Source: Dehalococcoidia bacterium (GTDB lineage Bacteria; Chloroflexota; Dehalococcoidia; Lucifugimonadales; GCA-002694895). From it: 64,000 bases of DNA. The stretch lies in NCBI GenBank assembly GCA_029936815.1, contig JAPYRX010000006.1, positions 39,182 through 103,181 of the forward strand. The letters run 5' to 3'. The notes under the pieces were generated by a model. It worked only from the letters and a program-made list of their open reading frames with translations. It was not told where the DNA came from and ran no database searches. Of this stretch, positions 62,487-64,000 are shown piece after piece. Positions within the stretch are counted from its first letter, which is position 1; every line of letters starts with the position of its first letter. The position numbers and the translations under genes are program-made.

Positions 62487-63080
62487 ATGGAATTAGACAA
62501 CCCTATAATTGTGGCAGTGACAGGAGCTAGTGGAGTGGTGTTAGGCTACAAAACTGTTCAAGCTCTTTTGGAAAAAAATGAAGATGTTATTTTTATATGC
62601 TCATCTTCAGGACGTATGGTTTGGAAAGATGAGCAACTTCCGAGCTTTGGAGAGACTATTGAAAAATGGGATTCGTCAGGTAAATTTAAAATGTATAGTA
62701 ATGGAGATTTTTATTCACCAATAGCTAGTGGAAGCTATAAAACCAAAGCGATGATTATTGTTCCTACAAGTATGAATACGGTATCAGCAATATCAAATGG
62801 GATCACAGATAATTTAATTAAAAGAGCAGCAGATGTGATGATTAAAGAAAACAGAGAATTGATACTTGTTCCGAGAGAAACACCGCTAAGTGCGTTGCAT
62901 TTAAATAACATGGCTAAATTAGCGAACTTGGGAGTGAAAATTCTACCACCCAATCCTCCTTATTATTTATTTCCTAAAACAATAGATGATATAAATGATT
63001 ATATGATTAAAAAAATAATGGTAGCTATTGGGATATTGAAACAACTTCCTGATAATTATGTTTACAAAGATAATAAATAG
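62487..63080 (+). CDS. ubiX: Flavin prenyltransferase UbiX
   Basis: This 197-residue flavoprotein has VAVTGASGVVLGYKTVQ, the CSSSGRMV loop, PTSMNTVSAISNGITDNLIKRAADV and VPRETPLSALHLNNMAKLA. It prenylates FMN from dimethylallyl phosphate to make the cofactor of UbiD, which is encoded in the same run. It follows ubiA by 19 bp. It is the last protein gene before the 23S rRNA leader. Confidence 0.95.
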   Translation: MELDNPIIVAVTGASGVVLGYKTVQALLEKNEDVIFICSSSGRMVWKDEQLPSFGETIEKWDSSGKFKMYSNGDFYSPIASGSYKTKAMIIVPTSMNTVSAISNGITDNLIKRAADVMIKENRELILVPRETPLSALHLNNMAKLANLGVKILPPNPPYYLFPKTIDDINDYMIKKIMVAIGILKQLPDNYVYKDNK

Positions 63081-63206
63081 ATCTAAATAGGTCGTGTTGT
63101 GAAATTTCAAATCAATGGAATTATCAAATAATTTTTAAAATTTATTGATAAGCGTACTTAACGTTAAATTCATAATAATTATAATTTTGAATAAAAAAAT
63201 ACAAAA

Positions 63207-63240
63207 ATATTTATCTAAATTAAGAAATTTAGATAAATAT
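63207..63240. repeat. 15-bp inverted repeat with 4-nt loop upstream of the rRNA promoter
   Basis: ATATTTATCTAAATT and its exact complement flank AAGA. It lies before the promoter, so it would be outside the rRNA transcript. No T-run follows. A role in ending ubiX transcription is possible but weak. Confidence 0.45.
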
Positions 63241-63261
63241 GAAATTTACCATATAAATGTA

Positions 63262-63290
63262 TTGACCCATTATTATAGATTAAATATACT
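63262..63290 (+). promoter_or_regulatory. Candidate 23S rRNA promoter
   Basis: TTGACC and TATACT are separated by 17 bp, close to a consensus sigma-70-type promoter, with a predicted start near 63297. It lies about 120 bp before the mature 23S start. The upstream sequence is very AT-rich, as expected for a UP element. Confidence 0.65.
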
Positions 63291-63303
63291 ACATTTCTTG
63301 GAG

Positions 63304-63353
63304 CTCCAATTCATTCCTAACGTGTTCTATCACGTTTCTTTTTGAAATTGGAG
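63304..63353 (+). other. Nested hairpin in the 23S rRNA leader
   Basis: CTCCAATT (63304-63311) pairs with AATTGGAG (63346-63353) around an inner hairpin AACGTG (63319-63324) and CACGTT (63331-63336). It begins a few bases after the predicted transcription start, so the RNA would fold at once. It could assist antitermination or processing. Confidence 0.5.
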
Positions 63354-63416
63354 TATCGTTCTTTAATAGTTGAATATTTTTGAGTCTTAAATTGAGAAAC
63401 AAGTTTTTTAATGTAA

Positions 63417-64000
<584 letters not shown>

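Larger units (their letters stand above)
63081..63416. other. 336-bp gap between ubiX and 23S rRNA: promoter, leader hairpins, no supported protein gene
   Basis: No conserved ORF is visible; the 66-residue track ORF at 63145 has no recognisable content and contains the rRNA promoter. The gap holds an AT-rich inverted repeat (63207-63240), a promoter (63262-63290) and a nested leader hairpin (63304-63353). No 16S, tRNA or 5S gene is present. Confidence 0.7.

Noticed and set aside
63145-63345. 66-residue ORF between ubiX and 23S rRNA
   Set aside because: No ribosome-binding site, low-complexity content, and it contains the near-consensus rRNA promoter and part of the leader hairpin.

Overview
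The window is 64 kb of very dense, AT-rich DNA (about 30% G+C by eye). It carries about 60 protein genes, one tRNA and the 5' part of a 23S rRNA gene. Many neighbouring genes overlap by 4 bp or are separated by fewer than 30 bp, and only one gap exceeds 300 bp. I see no insertion sequence, prophage, CRISPR array or other transferred island. The picture is a streamlined, free-living bacterium. The gene mix (actinobacterial-type inositol-phosphate synthase with a PimA-like transferase, several CoM- and methanofuran-like genes, Fe-S oxidoreductases, a 23S gene not preceded by 16S) fits best with a marine Chloroflexota of the Dehalococcoidia/SAR202 type. That placement is inference, not proof.

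Layout. 1-2.7 kb: a phosphatidylinositol-type lipid module (inositol-phosphate synthase, PimA-like transferase, CDP-alcohol phosphatidyltransferase). 2.8-12.8 kb: paired M16 peptidases, ftsH, oligoribonuclease, nadE, an aminotransferase, ispH, a ComB-like phosphatase and a geranylgeranyl-reductase-like flavoprotein. 12.9-18.2 kb: an MFS exporter, a sugar nucleotidyltransferase, a membrane-bound HdrD-like Fe-S reductase and a nicotinate phosphoribosyltransferase-like protein. 18.2-23.4 kb: tilS, a CNNM/CorC protein, recA, a GT2 glycosyltransferase and plsY. 23.5-30.9 kb: a DUF2520-type dehydrogenase, a molybdenum hydroxylase large subunit, an M19 dipeptidase, DegV, endonuclease III and argC. 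30.9-35.0 kb: tRNA-Glu, thiS-thiE-thiG and two aminotransferases. 35.1-40.5 kb: a rhodanese, a PfkB kinase, ahcY, metK and a phosphohexomutase, which look like an S-adenosylmethionine recycling cluster. 40.5-51.7 kb: a GreA fusion, polA, ferredoxin, aconitase, L28, FakA and recG. 51.8-54.4 kb: a DHDPS-like aldolase, an MfnB-TusA fusion and two small envelope-type proteins. 54.4-58.9 kb: pheA and a Trk-type potassium module with three NAD-binding subunits and a USP protein. 58.9-63.1 kb: a CinA-like/nucleotidylyltransferase pair and ubiD-ubiA-ubiX. 63.4-64 kb: 23S rRNA.

Main points from the hunt. (1) Three genes have no usable ATG, GTG or TTG: polA, plsY and a USP gene missing from the ORF track. 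Each has a Shine-Dalgarno-like motif correctly spaced before an ATT or ATC codon, and each would lose conserved residues at the nearest NTG or has no such codon at all. This suggests real AUU/AUC initiation. (2) Two long perfect inverted repeats, both with 7-nt loops, lie inside the coding regions of nadE (24-bp arms) and ubiD (18-bp arms). Weaker ones occur in recA, an M16 gene and others. (3) A 32-bp perfect palindrome overlaps the -10 box of the rhodanese gene. (4) The 23S gene has its own promoter and leader and no 16S upstream. (5) Unusual fusions or splits include an MfnB-TusA fusion, GreA with a recombinase-like N-terminal domain, and a two-gene version of what is a single protein in plants. 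How the genes connect: FakA, DegV (FakB-like) and PlsY together outline an acyl-phosphate route into phospholipid. The inositol module would supply the headgroup. AhcY, MetK and PfkB form a methyl cycle.
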